In this document: one piece after another, positions 45,414-54,203 of the stretch
Layout: the number at the start of each line of letters is the position of its first letter
How positions within the stretch are numbered: position 1 is the first letter of the stretch
NCBI GenBank assembly: GCA_030629005.1
Contig: DAOVPV010000002.1
Coordinates: forward strand, 1 to 64,000
DNA: 64,000 nucleotides
Direction: 5' to 3'
Source of the DNA: a bacterium
GTDB lineage: Bacteria; Babelota; Babeliae; Babelales; UASB340
Made by a program: the position numbers and the translations under genes
The notes under the pieces: model-generated
What the model saw: only the letters and a program-made list of their open reading frames with translations
The model's database searches: none
What the model was told of the DNA's origin: nothing

Positions 45414-46550
45414 TTAAATCCAATACATCCTAACAATTCGAAAAGTTTTAGAACTTTCCTGATCTTGCTTATTTACAAGACTTTGATTTGAGGTAGAATT
45501 ACCTTGTTTTTTTTCTTCTTCCTTACTCTTTTCTACCTCTTTTAAAATAACAAGTAATTTTTCTTTAACATCATCAACTTTACCATAAGATAGCACAGAA
45601 AAAACTTTCGCCCCAAACTCTTTTGATAAAATCGGTTTTATCCGCTCTAATTCTTTATTATTCTTACCAAAAATAGAAACATAGTCCGCCCAATTATTAT
45701 TTAAATTATCTGAATAATTTTTCTGAATTCCTTTTATCATTTTTTCAAATTGTTTTTCTAAAACTACTGAGTCATTTGCTAAAGGTTGTCTTAACCCAAA
45801 TATTCTCAGCATTGAATTAGACAAAAATAAAAACTCCACCAACTCACTATTAGTCCATATCGTAAACAAATCTTGTAAATAAATATTATTATTTGGCTTA
45901 AGCTTATTCTTACCTTCAGACAATAATGGAGGACTATAAAGTAAATCTAAATTCTCTAAACCCTTAATTCTTGATAACTGAGAAACATCATCTAAAGGCC
46001 TCTTTCGTTCCTTTAAAAATTCAGTTAATCTTTTTAAGATTTCACCCGCTTTTAATTTACCTTTAATTTCTAGGCCAGCTAATATTTTTTTATATTCATC
46101 TTTAAATTCATTTTTTTCAAAATCAAAAATCTTATTTATATTTATTTTCCCATTCTCGCATGTAATACAAAATCCAACTTCTCCATCAATACCATCGAGA
46201 CTTTCAACCAATTTAAATTTTTGCATTCTGTTTATATTTGGCAACACTCGTTTTAAATATAATTTAAAATCCATTTCCTGAGTATCAGACTCTTGAGCCG
46301 TAGACTCTTGAGCCGTAGACTCTTCTTTTCTATCTTTACCTTCGATATTTTCTTTATCTAATAATTGAGATATCGCTAAATTAACAGCCCCTATAGCGAT
46401 AGACCGTGCCTGCTCTTTTTTTACCTGACTAGATGTAAAGGAATAGTTTACTAAAACCATTCTAACAAGCTGCTCTGTTAAAATTGTAATAACAGACAAA
46501 ATAAGTAACGTAAAAATTAAAATAGAAGCTCTACTTTTTTTTAGTATCAA
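45414..46550 (-). CDS. gspK: GspK-like minor pseudopilin
   Basis: 378 residues with a prepilin N-terminus (SRASILIFTLLILSVIT) then a large helical domain (SAM-like region KAGEILKRLTEF and LSRIKGLENLD), as in GspK, which caps the pseudopilus. The start is a TTG that overlaps the TGA of gspJ. An in-frame 15-nt tandem duplication (46288-46324) adds STAQESTAQE near residue 86. Part of the gspF-G-H-I-J-K block. Confidence 0.8.
   Translation of the reverse strand: MILKKSRASILIFTLLILSVITILTEQLVRMVLVNYSFTSSQVKKEQARSIAIGAVNLAISQLLDKENIEGKDRKEESTAQESTAQESDTQEMDFKLYLKRVLPNINRMQKFKLVESLDGIDGEVGFCITCENGKININKIFDFEKNEFKDEYKKILAGLEIKGKLKAGEILKRLTEFLKERKRPLDDVSQLSRIKGLENLDLLYSPPLLSEGKNKLKPNNNIYLQDLFTIWTNSELVEFLFLSNSMLRIFGLRQPLANDSVVLEKQFEKMIKGIQKNYSDNLNNNWADYVSIFGKNNKELERIKPILSKEFGAKVFSVLSYGKVDDVKEKLLVILKEVEKSKEEEKKQGNSTSNQSLVNKQDQESSKTFRIVRMYWI
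46288..46324. repeat. 15-nt tandem duplication in gspK
   Basis: Unit GACTCTTGAGCCGTA occurs twice in full, then 7 nt of a third. In frame, giving STAQE repeats in a polar loop. It probably arose by slippage. Confidence 0.8.
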
Positions 46551-47473
46551 AACTTAATCTCCCGCTGATCACTAACCGCTGGAGACTCTTCATTCATCTT
46601 CTCTTTTTGTACATCTGGTGCACCTTGCTCCTGCACAGCTGTTTTTTCTTTTTCTATTTTTTCAAATACAAAAATAGGTATAAATTTTGTAAAAAAATGC
46701 TCTCCAATAAATTTATCATCCCAAAACGATACCGAAATATATAAAAAGTTCGGCAAAATATCTTTTGTTTCCTCTTTTTTGCCCCATTCAAAACTAGATT
46801 TTAATTTTTTTTCACCAGAATCTTTACTTGATGAATGGACAGATTTATCATCTTTAGGAATCCTCATATATTCTATACAAAATTTTTTTATATTTTCTGC
46901 AATCTTAAAAATCCGAATTCCTTTATCCTTAGATTTATCTGACATTTCAGCTGATACTTTAAAATCTATATTTTTAGTATCAAAAGTTTCTTTTCTATAC
47001 AAATCATAAACAGGCTTATCTGCCTTACTTAAAGGTTTATTTTTTTCTAAGAAATAACCAATTCTTACTAAATTTACAAACTTTTCACCATAAATTTTAA
47101 AAACATTTGTTGTAACAAAACTTAAACTCTTAAATAACTCTAAATTTTTCCCTTTTTTTCTAAACCGCTCACCCAAATAAATATCGGTCTTAAAAAATTC
47201 ATTTGTTTTTTTGTCCTTAGAACTTTTATTAGAAACCTTATCACTCATATTCTTTTCTTGTTCTTTCGACAAATCATCAATAAAAGCACTAGTAACATCT
47301 GCTTCTAATTGGTCAAAAAATAAATAAACTTTTTTGTTAAACTTTATAAAAGAATATGTTTTATCTATAAATCTTTGTAGATTATTATAAACTTGCATCA
47401 TACCAATCATAATAAATGATGATATAAAAAGCGCGATTAAAACTTCTACAAGAGTAAATGCTCTTTTTTTCAT
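46547..47473 (-). CDS. gspJ: GspJ-like minor pseudopilin
   Basis: 308 residues with a prepilin leader (KKRAFTLVEVLIALFISSF). Longer than GspJ of Gammaproteobacteria (about 200), with a Lys/Ser/Glu-rich insert and a charged tail. The order after gspI and before gspK supports the assignment. A minor pseudopilin of the tip complex. Confidence 0.75.
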   Translation of the reverse strand: MKKRAFTLVEVLIALFISSFIMIGMMQVYNNLQRFIDKTYSFIKFNKKVYLFFDQLEADVTSAFIDDLSKEQEKNMSDKVSNKSSKDKKTNEFFKTDIYLGERFRKKGKNLELFKSLSFVTTNVFKIYGEKFVNLVRIGYFLEKNKPLSKADKPVYDLYRKETFDTKNIDFKVSAEMSDKSKDKGIRIFKIAENIKKFCIEYMRIPKDDKSVHSSSKDSGEKKLKSSFEWGKKEETKDILPNFLYISVSFWDDKFIGEHFFTKFIPIFVFEKIEKEKTAVQEQGAPDVQKEKMNEESPAVSDQREIKF

Positions 47474-47481
47474 AATAAAAC

Positions 47482-47880
47482 TTATTTATCTTTCTTATCC
47501 GCTTTTAATCTAACAAAGGCTATAAAACCAAGATTGTTTTTATTAGAAAAATTCACCCAACTACCATTAGTTTTTAATATTTTTACGTTACCAATAAATT
47601 TTTTAAGTGAAGATTTTTTATCCAGATCCAAAATTTTACTACTAATATTAATTTCCGGATCTTCTATAATTTTTATTTCTTTTTTCTTTTTTTTATTTTC
47701 AATATCCAACAAAAATTTTAAAAACTCTTCTTGAATAATAAAAACCCGATCTAAAAAAGCTCTTTCTTTAGAGCTTCTTGAAAATGCACGGAAATTTACA
47801 CTAGAAAATATAATTACGGCTGATACTAAAATTAACAACGCAACTAAAACTTCTAAAAGTGTAAATGCCTTATTTTTCAT
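47482..47880 (-). CDS. gspI: GspI-like minor pseudopilin
   Basis: 132 residues with prepilin leader NKAFTLLEVLVALLILVSA; the rest is short and Lys-rich. Position between gspH and gspJ is the canonical order. Follows gspH by 1 nt. Confidence 0.78.
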   Translation of the reverse strand: MKNKAFTLLEVLVALLILVSAVIIFSSVNFRAFSRSSKERAFLDRVFIIQEEFLKFLLDIENKKKKKEIKIIEDPEINISSKILDLDKKSSLKKFIGNVKILKTNGSWVNFSNKNNLGFIAFVRLKADKKDK

Positions 47881-47881
47881 A

Positions 47882-48439
47882 CTACTTTTCTGGTCTTAAA
47901 AATCCATCTAAAAATAAAAATTCTCCTAAGAATGGATCTGTTTTAAATGTATATTTTTCTTGCAAATCATCTTTAACTTTTGCAATGTGAATCAAAATAT
48001 CTTGGACAAGTCCATCCGTAGAAATATAACAAAATGCTTCACCTTTCTTTTCTTCAAGTAAATTTTGTTTTCCTAAATACACAGCCTCTATTTTTATATT
48101 TTGTGGCAAAATATATTCAGTCTTTAAATATTCAGAAAAAATAGTCTTCGAGATTAATTTATTTTCTTTCTCTGGATCCACTTCCATTTCCTCTATACTA
48201 ACTACAACAGGCAAATTTTTATACGCTTTAATACGCAATCTGCAAATTTTCTGATTTGAAACAGCTTCTTGTCTTGCAATACTTAATAAATTATTAAATT
48301 CTCTAAATATAGTTTCAACTTTAACTTGATCCTTTTTTCTAAATAGTCTAGGAGAAATTATAGCCATAACAAAAGCCACAATTCCAAGTACAACTATAAT
48401 CTCTATTAAAGTAAATGCTCTTTTATTTGTTGATAGCAA
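47882..48439 (-). CDS. gspH: GspH-like minor pseudopilin
   Basis: 185 residues. Prepilin leader KRAFTLIEIIVVLGIVAFVM, followed by EFNNLLSIARQEAVSNQKI, the helix typical of GspH/FimT, and a beta domain. The start is a TTG with GGAGTT 9 nt upstream. It follows gspG with 2 nt between. Confidence 0.8.
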   Translation of the reverse strand: MLSTNKRAFTLIEIIVVLGIVAFVMAIISPRLFRKKDQVKVETIFREFNNLLSIARQEAVSNQKICRLRIKAYKNLPVVVSIEEMEVDPEKENKLISKTIFSEYLKTEYILPQNIKIEAVYLGKQNLLEEKKGEAFCYISTDGLVQDILIHIAKVKDDLQEKYTFKTDPFLGEFLFLDGFLRPEK

Positions 48440-48441
48440 AA

Positions 48442-48867
48442 TTAAACTCCATCAACAATTTCTTTTGCCTCTTCAGCTTCCCCGCCAATAGAAATAATTT
48501 CAAAAATTTTATACTGCTGTCTATATTTTTGCGGAGGATTATTATATTCCAAATCAAAACTCCAGCTATCTTGTAAATCTTCTTCAGATTCTATGTACGG
48601 TCCATCCCATTTTTCATTATTAGCTACATTTGGTCTTGTAAGTAAAGCTTGGAAGCCTCCTTCTTTTTGTGATTTTGGATAATGCCCCATATCTTGTCTG
48701 TATTCAAGTAATGCAGATTTCAATTTAGACATTTTCATTTTTGTCATAGCAACTTGGCTTTTTCCAAATCTTTTTGTTATAGCGGGACCAACAAAAGCTA
48801 ATATAAATGCTATAATTCCAAGAACAACTATCATTTCAATCATCGTAAAAGCTCTACTTTTTATCAT
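48442..48867 (-). CDS. gspG: GspG-like major pseudopilin
   Basis: 141 residues, typical length. Prepilin leader SRAFTMIEMIVVLGIIAF; KSALLEYRQDMGHYP and WDGPYIESEEDLQDSW match the GspG core. The calcium-site residues near the C-terminus are not obvious. Residue -1 of the cleavage site is Ala in this and the other pseudopilins, where Gly is standard. It is the main subunit of the pseudopilus. Confidence 0.92.
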   Translation of the reverse strand: MIKSRAFTMIEMIVVLGIIAFILAFVGPAITKRFGKSQVAMTKMKMSKLKSALLEYRQDMGHYPKSQKEGGFQALLTRPNVANNEKWDGPYIESEEDLQDSWSFDLEYNNPPQKYRQQYKIFEIISIGGEAEEAKEIVDGV

Positions 48868-48904
48868 AAAAACTCCTATAAATTTATCTTAATATTTATT
48901 ATCA

Positions 48905-50122
48905 CTACATTCCTGGTAAATCACCCATCTCAACTATAGGCAAAAACACAGATAAAATTATAAACCCTATCATTGCACCCGTAACAATAGTCGTCACTGG
49001 CCCTATTTTTGAAACCAAAGAATCGGTTATATCCCGAAGTTCCTCATCATAATCTCGACCAACATTTAAAAGCATTTCTCCCAAATTACCAGACTGTTCA
49101 CCCGTATCTATCATATAGGTTGCAATGTTTGGAAAAATTCCGGTTTGCCTTAAGTATTTTGCAATCTTACCCTCTTTAATAATATTATTTTTAGCATCCT
49201 TTAATTTTTCAACCAAAATACTGTTTTCAACTATATTTGTAACAATATCTAAACTTTCCGCTAAATTAACACCAGCATTTAAAAGCATACCTAAAGTCTG
49301 CGAAAACTGTACAACAGCTTTTGTCTTGGAAAAATAAGATATCATTGGTAATTTTAAAAATAAATAATCCAATTTTTTTTTACCAGCTTTAGTCGATTTC
49401 CAATATAAAAAAAATGTTACTAATAAACCTATAACAGATATTAAACTAATATAATTGGCTAAAAAAAAATCCGATAAATTTTTCAAAAACATTGTAGGCG
49501 CAGGTAACTCTTTATTTCCCATTTTTGCAAACATAGTTGTAATACGCGGAACCAAACCAACAATTAACCCTATAATAACTAAAAAAGAAAAACCTAGAGT
49601 AAACAAAGGATAACTAGAAGCTTTTTTTACGCGCTTTCTTGTTTCTGCTTCTCGAACCATATATTCAATTAAATTTTCCAAAATTATATGTAATTTACCA
49701 CTGGCCTCACCAGCTTTTACCAGTTGAACATATACATTAGGAAAAATCTTAGGATACTTTAATAATTCAGAAGCGAATGTTTGACCAGATTTTACACCAT
49801 CTTTTACATTTATTAATACCCGTTTAAACTTACCTTCAAACTGTTCTATTAATAACTCTAGACATTTCAATAATGGTACACCTGCTCTTAATAAAACAAC
49901 AAGTTGTTTTGTAAATACAACCTTTATTTTAAGATCAATTGCAGGCTCAAAAATAGATAAAATAGAAAAACCCACAGAACCAGTACCAACCTCTTCTATT
50001 TTAAATGGCAATAAATTTTGTCCTTGCAAAGTAAATTTAGCCATTTCTTTAGACGATGCATCTATAGTTCCTGCTATTTTTTTACCACTACGATTAAATG
50101 ATTCATACTTATAAAGTGGCAT
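48905..50122 (-). CDS. gspF: GspF-like type II secretion/type IV pilus inner membrane protein
   Basis: 405 residues from the ATG at 50122, preceded by GGAG; an upstream frame extends to 50140. Two GspF domains (about 65-190 and 270-395) with three membrane segments, starting with MPLYKYESFNRSGKKIAGTI. TKQLVVLLRAGVPLLKCL and QLVKAGEASGKL are the family motifs. It heads the gspF-G-H-I-J-K block; gspC, D, E and the prepilin peptidase are not in the window. Confidence 0.92.
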   Translation of the reverse strand: MPLYKYESFNRSGKKIAGTIDASSKEMAKFTLQGQNLLPFKIEEVGTGSVGFSILSIFEPAIDLKIKVVFTKQLVVLLRAGVPLLKCLELLIEQFEGKFKRVLINVKDGVKSGQTFASELLKYPKIFPNVYVQLVKAGEASGKLHIILENLIEYMVREAETRKRVKKASSYPLFTLGFSFLVIIGLIVGLVPRITTMFAKMGNKELPAPTMFLKNLSDFFLANYISLISVIGLLVTFFLYWKSTKAGKKKLDYLFLKLPMISYFSKTKAVVQFSQTLGMLLNAGVNLAESLDIVTNIVENSILVEKLKDAKNNIIKEGKIAKYLRQTGIFPNIATYMIDTGEQSGNLGEMLLNVGRDYDEELRDITDSLVSKIGPVTTIVTGAMIGFIILSVFLPIVEMGDLPGM

Positions 50123-50257
50123 AAAAACTCCAATATTCAATTTTTACTTGAAAAAAACAATGTTACGATGCTAACCTAACGCAAACTTAGCATTTATTGT
50201 AATATCACAAATAATTTTTTAAAATTACTAAGTAAAGTTATCAAAAAGGAGTTATAA

Positions 50258-51310
50258 ATGAAAATAAAAAATTTGATTACAATAATTATAGGTATTATAA
50301 GCCTATTTTCTAACAATGCTTACACAACAAATAACTATTTAGTTAACTTCACAGAATTAACTCCATTAGAATATAGTAACATGAGTATAAAATATTATAT
50401 TAATACCGAGAATGATCAAAATTGTACAAATATAACCAAAAGTAATTCCAAATCTTCTCAGTTCAATAGGGTACTATCAAAGTACGTCAAAGAAATATAT
50501 AACAACAACTCTTATGCTAATTTTTTATCACAAAACGGAACACACTTCGTTGAATTTTTAGAATTAAGTAATGAATTAAACCTCGATGAAGAATCCATAT
50601 ATACATGCATAAGATTATTTCATAACAAAATAAAATCATGCATAGTTGTTGATGACAATGTATTAAACCAAATGCTAGACTCTATGCCAGAATTAATGGA
50701 AAGATATTTTGTAAAAACAAGAAAACCTTTCAATTTAAAATTATTAAAACAAAGCATAGATAAAATTATAATGTCTAAGCTTTCTTCTTATTCGCAAAAT
50801 CTACAAATGACTGAAAATAATTTATTTAATAATTTATCTAAAGAAATTTTCAAAAACACTAAAAAAGAATTTAATGCCCAAAAAAGAGAATCTGAAGACA
50901 TATATAAACGAGAACGTCTCAGAAGTTTAATTATAAAATTTATAGAATTAACAATATCAAAGCTTATCTGGAATCATAAAAATTACAGTAACATTTGGAG
51001 CTCTTTGTTAAATATATCTAATAATTTATTAAAACTAGCTGAATACAAAATAATAGATCATATGGATGACTTAGATGATTTATTATGGTCGCTAGTACAC
51101 AGATTTATATTTTTCTTAGATCTTGTAGCAACTCAGCTACCATCAGAATTTTTCGAAGAAGCCGAAAATTATATTCTAAATGGAACTGTATTTTTCTTAG
51201 AACTAGAAGAACAAGATAAAGGAATCAAAACTAAAAAAGAATTCTTTCTACAAGCTCTGATTGATGCCAAAACCAGATCTTTGGCATTCAGAGAAATTGG
51301 TATTTTTTAA
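50258..51310 (+). CDS. Exported helical protein of unknown function
   Basis: 350 residues. Signal peptide of about 24 residues (MKIKNLITIIIGIISLFSNN), then mostly helix with many Asn, Lys and Ile. No motif I recognise. AAAGGAG precedes the ATG. It stands alone between gspF and the c subunit gene, convergent with the latter. Its composition matches the other exported proteins of the window. Confidence 0.7.
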   Translation: MKIKNLITIIIGIISLFSNNAYTTNNYLVNFTELTPLEYSNMSIKYYINTENDQNCTNITKSNSKSSQFNRVLSKYVKEIYNNNSYANFLSQNGTHFVEFLELSNELNLDEESIYTCIRLFHNKIKSCIVVDDNVLNQMLDSMPELMERYFVKTRKPFNLKLLKQSIDKIIMSKLSSYSQNLQMTENNLFNNLSKEIFKNTKKEFNAQKRESEDIYKRERLRSLIIKFIELTISKLIWNHKNYSNIWSSLLNISNNLLKLAEYKIIDHMDDLDDLLWSLVHRFIFFLDLVATQLPSEFFEEAENYILNGTVFFLELEEQDKGIKTKKEFFLQALIDAKTRSLAFREIGIF

Positions 51311-51313
51311 AAT

Positions 51314-52276
51314 TTACTTTGCCAAATTTATAAGTAATATTAAGGCCACAACCAAAGAATATATAGCACCGGATTCTATAAAAGCCTGTGCCAAAATATT
51401 TGATCTAAATAAAGTTGAATAATTTTCAGGATTAATAGCAACCTGATATACCGACTTTGAGCCAACATGTCCAGTTGCACTACCAGGACCAATCGAACCC
51501 GTGCCCATAGTGAATGCAGCAACTACAAATATTACTACAGATAAAATAGGATCTACAGTAGAAATAGGTAAAAAAATTATGAGTAATGATACAAGCAATG
51601 AAAAAATTAAAGATGTCTCAATAACAGCACCATTAATTACAGAAAATGTAAATATTTTGGAATAAGCCGTTTTATTAAGCCCTACAGCTTTGCAAGACTC
51701 TTTTGCAAAAATACCTTGCCCTATACACGGACCAATGGAACCCAAAGTCATCGTTAATGCTGAAGCAAAAAATTTAAATCCATATAAAATAGATAAATCT
51801 GGTTTGAACTTTGCAATTAAAACAAAAGCCATTATAAGAGAAAAAACAATAGGAGCTTCCATTAAAGATTGCAAAACCAACATCAATGTTAATATTTTGT
51901 TAGCAAAAATAGGCTGTCTTGATATAGAATATAAAGACGATTTTACAGCTAAACTAGATGCTATGCTTATGGACGTAGCAACAATACCCATCATTAATGC
52001 TATTCCAATTTCCGCAATAGCAACACCCATACTAATTTTAGAAATATTAGAAAAAAGCATAATTAACGTTACAACCAAAGCTAAAATTACACCACTTTCT
52101 ATAAAAGCTAAACCAATAATCATAGTTCTGAATGTCTGGGTTCTGCCCATTTCTTGACGAGACATAGACTCTAATGCACTAAAACCGCCCAAACCCTGCC
52201 CTAAAGCAGCCCCAATAGCGCCTAAACCAATACTCAACGCAATTGCTAAACAATGTAAAAATTCAGGAGAAATCAT
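51314..52276 (-). CDS. atpE: F-type ATP synthase c subunit made of four fused hairpins
   Basis: 320 residues and eight membrane helices: four c-type hairpins in one chain. Ion-binding Glu residues lie at 60, 140, 220 and 301, spaced 80, 80 and 81. In hairpins 1 and 3 a Gln (27 and 187) lies 33 residues before the Glu and Ser/Thr follows it, the sodium-site pattern (Q32, E65, S66 in Ilyobacter). Hairpin 2 has Ser and Glu-Ala, hairpin 4 Thr and Glu-Ser. Loops have RQ in hairpins 1 and 2. It starts 2 nt after atpB. Confidence 0.88.
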   Translation of the reverse strand: MISPEFLHCLAIALSIGLGAIGAALGQGLGGFSALESMSRQEMGRTQTFRTMIIGLAFIESGVILALVVTLIMLFSNISKISMGVAIAEIGIALMMGIVATSISIASSLAVKSSLYSISRQPIFANKILTLMLVLQSLMEAPIVFSLIMAFVLIAKFKPDLSILYGFKFFASALTMTLGSIGPCIGQGIFAKESCKAVGLNKTAYSKIFTFSVINGAVIETSLIFSLLVSLLIIFLPISTVDPILSVVIFVVAAFTMGTGSIGPGSATGHVGSKSVYQVAINPENYSTLFRSNILAQAFIESGAIYSLVVALILLINLAK

Positions 52277-52278
52277 CT

Positions 52279-53127
52279 CTATATTCCCTCTGTTACTTTA
52301 ACATCATCTGGTTCATCTTGAACGGCAACGGAAAGATAAGTAATGGTTAGCATTGAAATAACAAAAGACTGAACAAAACCTTCAAAGACACCAAAAAACA
52401 ATTGCGCCCCCGCTAAAAAAAATACTGTAACCAATAATGTTTTTAAAACAATATTTAAAAATTTAATTTCAGCGAAGCGTTTTACTTTGCTGACAATAAA
52501 ATAAAGAACCAGGGTTAATAAAGAAGTAATCATAAAAAATTCTTTATAAGCAAATAAAAAATCTACTGCTATTAAAAAAATTATAGCACCACCCAAAATA
52601 TTTCCAAAAAGCCTAAATGACATCGAAGCAATTTTAGCCAACTCTCCAATAATATTTAAAGGTAATAATACAAATATAGGCTCTGCAAATTCTTTAAAAA
52701 ACTGTTTTAAACCATTAATTTTTATCTTTTGATATTGAACATAAATGAAACTCATAGTACCAATAGCAAAAGCTGTATTTAAATCTTTGGTACTTTCTTC
52801 TAAAAATGGTAATAATCCAATTAAACATCCAAACAATGTAAAGAAAAAAATTGCAGCTGAAAATGCAAAAAACTCATACCTAAAACCAGAGCCAAAAGAC
52901 TCTTTGCACAATTCATCAAAAAAACTAACCGCTCTCTCAAAAATATAAGAAATAGGATTTAGATCTTTTTTTAAATAAATTCTTGCAACTAAAACCAAAG
53001 CAAATAAAACAGCCATAGATGTCCAAGTATTAATAAGCGTATTTTTATTTACTAACCAAAAAGGTGTATCTAATCCCAAAAATTTAAACGGGGCAATTGT
53101 TTTTTCATCAAATAAAGATATGTTCAC
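52279..53127 (-). CDS. atpB: F-type ATP synthase a subunit
   Basis: About 282 residues from a GTG at 53127. I prefer it over the longer frame from 53178, which overlaps the upstream gene. AGGTTGGA lies just before the GTG. Five to six helices; ASMSFRLFGNILGGAI carries the conserved Arg of the ion channel, and FVQSFVISMLTITYLS is the last helix. Works with the fused c subunit immediately downstream. Other Fo and F1 genes are not in the window. Confidence 0.92.
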   Translation of the reverse strand: MNISLFDEKTIAPFKFLGLDTPFWLVNKNTLINTWTSMAVLFALVLVARIYLKKDLNPISYIFERAVSFFDELCKESFGSGFRYEFFAFSAAIFFFTLFGCLIGLLPFLEESTKDLNTAFAIGTMSFIYVQYQKIKINGLKQFFKEFAEPIFVLLPLNIIGELAKIASMSFRLFGNILGGAIIFLIAVDFLFAYKEFFMITSLLTLVLYFIVSKVKRFAEIKFLNIVLKTLLVTVFFLAGAQLFFGVFEGFVQSFVISMLTITYLSVAVQDEPDDVKVTEGI

Positions 53128-53129
53128 TT

Positions 53130-53462
53130 CTAATCCAACCTTTTGCTTGTTTTTACTTCGTATAAAATTTTTATCCAAAAAGTAATAAAAAAAGAAATCA
53201 GTAATATAGTTAAATTAACTTTTACTATAAAGTAAAGCAAAACAAATATAGAAATTAAAAAAATAAATATTAAAAAAGAATTAAAAGAATATTTTAAAAA
53301 ATTTTTATTTTTAAAATATTCTTTTAATGTTTTTGATTTTGGTTGTTCTAAAAAAACATCTTTACCAATAAATAAACCTTGTAATCTGTAAGCAAAATAT
53401 TTTGCATACAAAAAACCAATGATTAAGCCAAAAAATATTGATTTAAATGTAATTAATTTCAT
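53130..53462 (-). CDS. Small membrane protein preceding atpB, AtpI/AtpR-like by position
   Basis: About 110 residues from the ATG at 53462 (MKLITFKSIFFGLIIGF); the frame is open to 53510. One membrane helix near the start and two near the C-terminus, with a basic loop between. The stop lies 2 nt before the atpB start, so it is co-transcribed with atpB-atpE. AtpI or AtpR genes often sit here and help build the c ring. The match is by position and topology only. Confidence 0.5.
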   Translation of the reverse strand: MKLITFKSIFFGLIIGFLYAKYFAYRLQGLFIGKDVFLEQPKSKTLKEYFKNKNFLKYSFNSFLIFIFLISIFVLLYFIVKVNLTILLISFFITFWIKILYEVKTSKRLD

Positions 53463-53666
53463 ACAGTTTGTTTCATTAAAATAACTCTTAAAACCTAATT
53501 CGTAAGACAAAATAATAACAGAAGTTTCACAAAATACTTAAAAACATACAAAAAACACCTTTTTTTTTTAAAAAAAATCAATTATTAAAGCCTATTGTTG
53601 ATTTTCTATTTGTAATTATGGGATAATATTCTTAGGGAAATAAACGAAAAACAAAAAGGGGGATTT

Positions 53667-54149
53667 ATGAAAAAGATATTGTCAGCTGTCATAGCTGTAT
53701 TGTTTATAAGCTGGTTAGGTGGAATCGCTTTGGCAAAAACCGTTACTATTGTTAATAAAACGGGTAACAGATGGGTCGGTAAATACTTTGGAGAGGCAAA
53801 ACGAGGTCGATTTAGCTTGGAAGCAAAAGGAACAACTCAGGATATTGGAGGAGATCTGACAATAGATTTAGATACAACAACAATAAATAACATTCCTGTC
53901 GGCACAGTTTTTCAACTTACAAGAAAAGCAACTCACAGAAGAACAAGAAGAAGTAGAAGAAGAGTAAATTTAAGAAGAGACATAACTCTAGAAGATGGTG
54001 AAAACGTAGTAATTGTAATAAATTCATGTGAGTATGAAACAACAAGATATGGTCGATTAAACAAATCTGGCCCATGTGCAAGAATACAAAGTTCTAAAGA
54101 AAAACATCAGGAAGAGCGAGTCGGGACAACTCTTTATTACATTGAATAA
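53667..54149 (+). CDS. Exported basic protein of unknown function
   Basis: 160 residues. Signal peptide MKKILSAVIAVLFISWLGGI up to about ALA at 23, then a beta-rich domain with two Cys (CEYETTRYGRLNKSGPC) and an Arg-rich stretch (RRTRRSRRR, about 91-99). The predicted pI is very high, which fits a nucleic-acid or surface-binding protein. GGGGGA precedes the ATG. It is monocistronic and ends in a strong terminator. I recognise no family. Confidence 0.65.
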   Translation: MKKILSAVIAVLFISWLGGIALAKTVTIVNKTGNRWVGKYFGEAKRGRFSLEAKGTTQDIGGDLTIDLDTTTINNIPVGTVFQLTRKATHRRTRRSRRRVNLRRDITLEDGENVVIVINSCEYETTRYGRLNKSGPCARIQSSKEKHQEERVGTTLYYIE

Positions 54150-54163
54150 AAAATACCACAATG

Positions 54164-54196
54164 AAAAATACCCGGGAAATTCTCCCGGGTATTTTT
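54164..54196. terminator. Bidirectional rho-independent terminator
   Basis: A 14-bp stem with the core ATACCCGGGA against TCCCGGGTAT and a 5-nt loop. T-rich on the plus side and A-rich on the left, so it can end both the basic protein transcript and ppsA. The most GC-rich hairpin in the window. Confidence 0.9.
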
Positions 54197-54203
54197 GTTA
54201 AAA

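Noticed and set aside
51690-52157. Plus-strand 155-codon ORF over the c subunit
   Set aside because: It is antisense to the four-hairpin c subunit, and its long open frame follows from the biased composition of the membrane helices.
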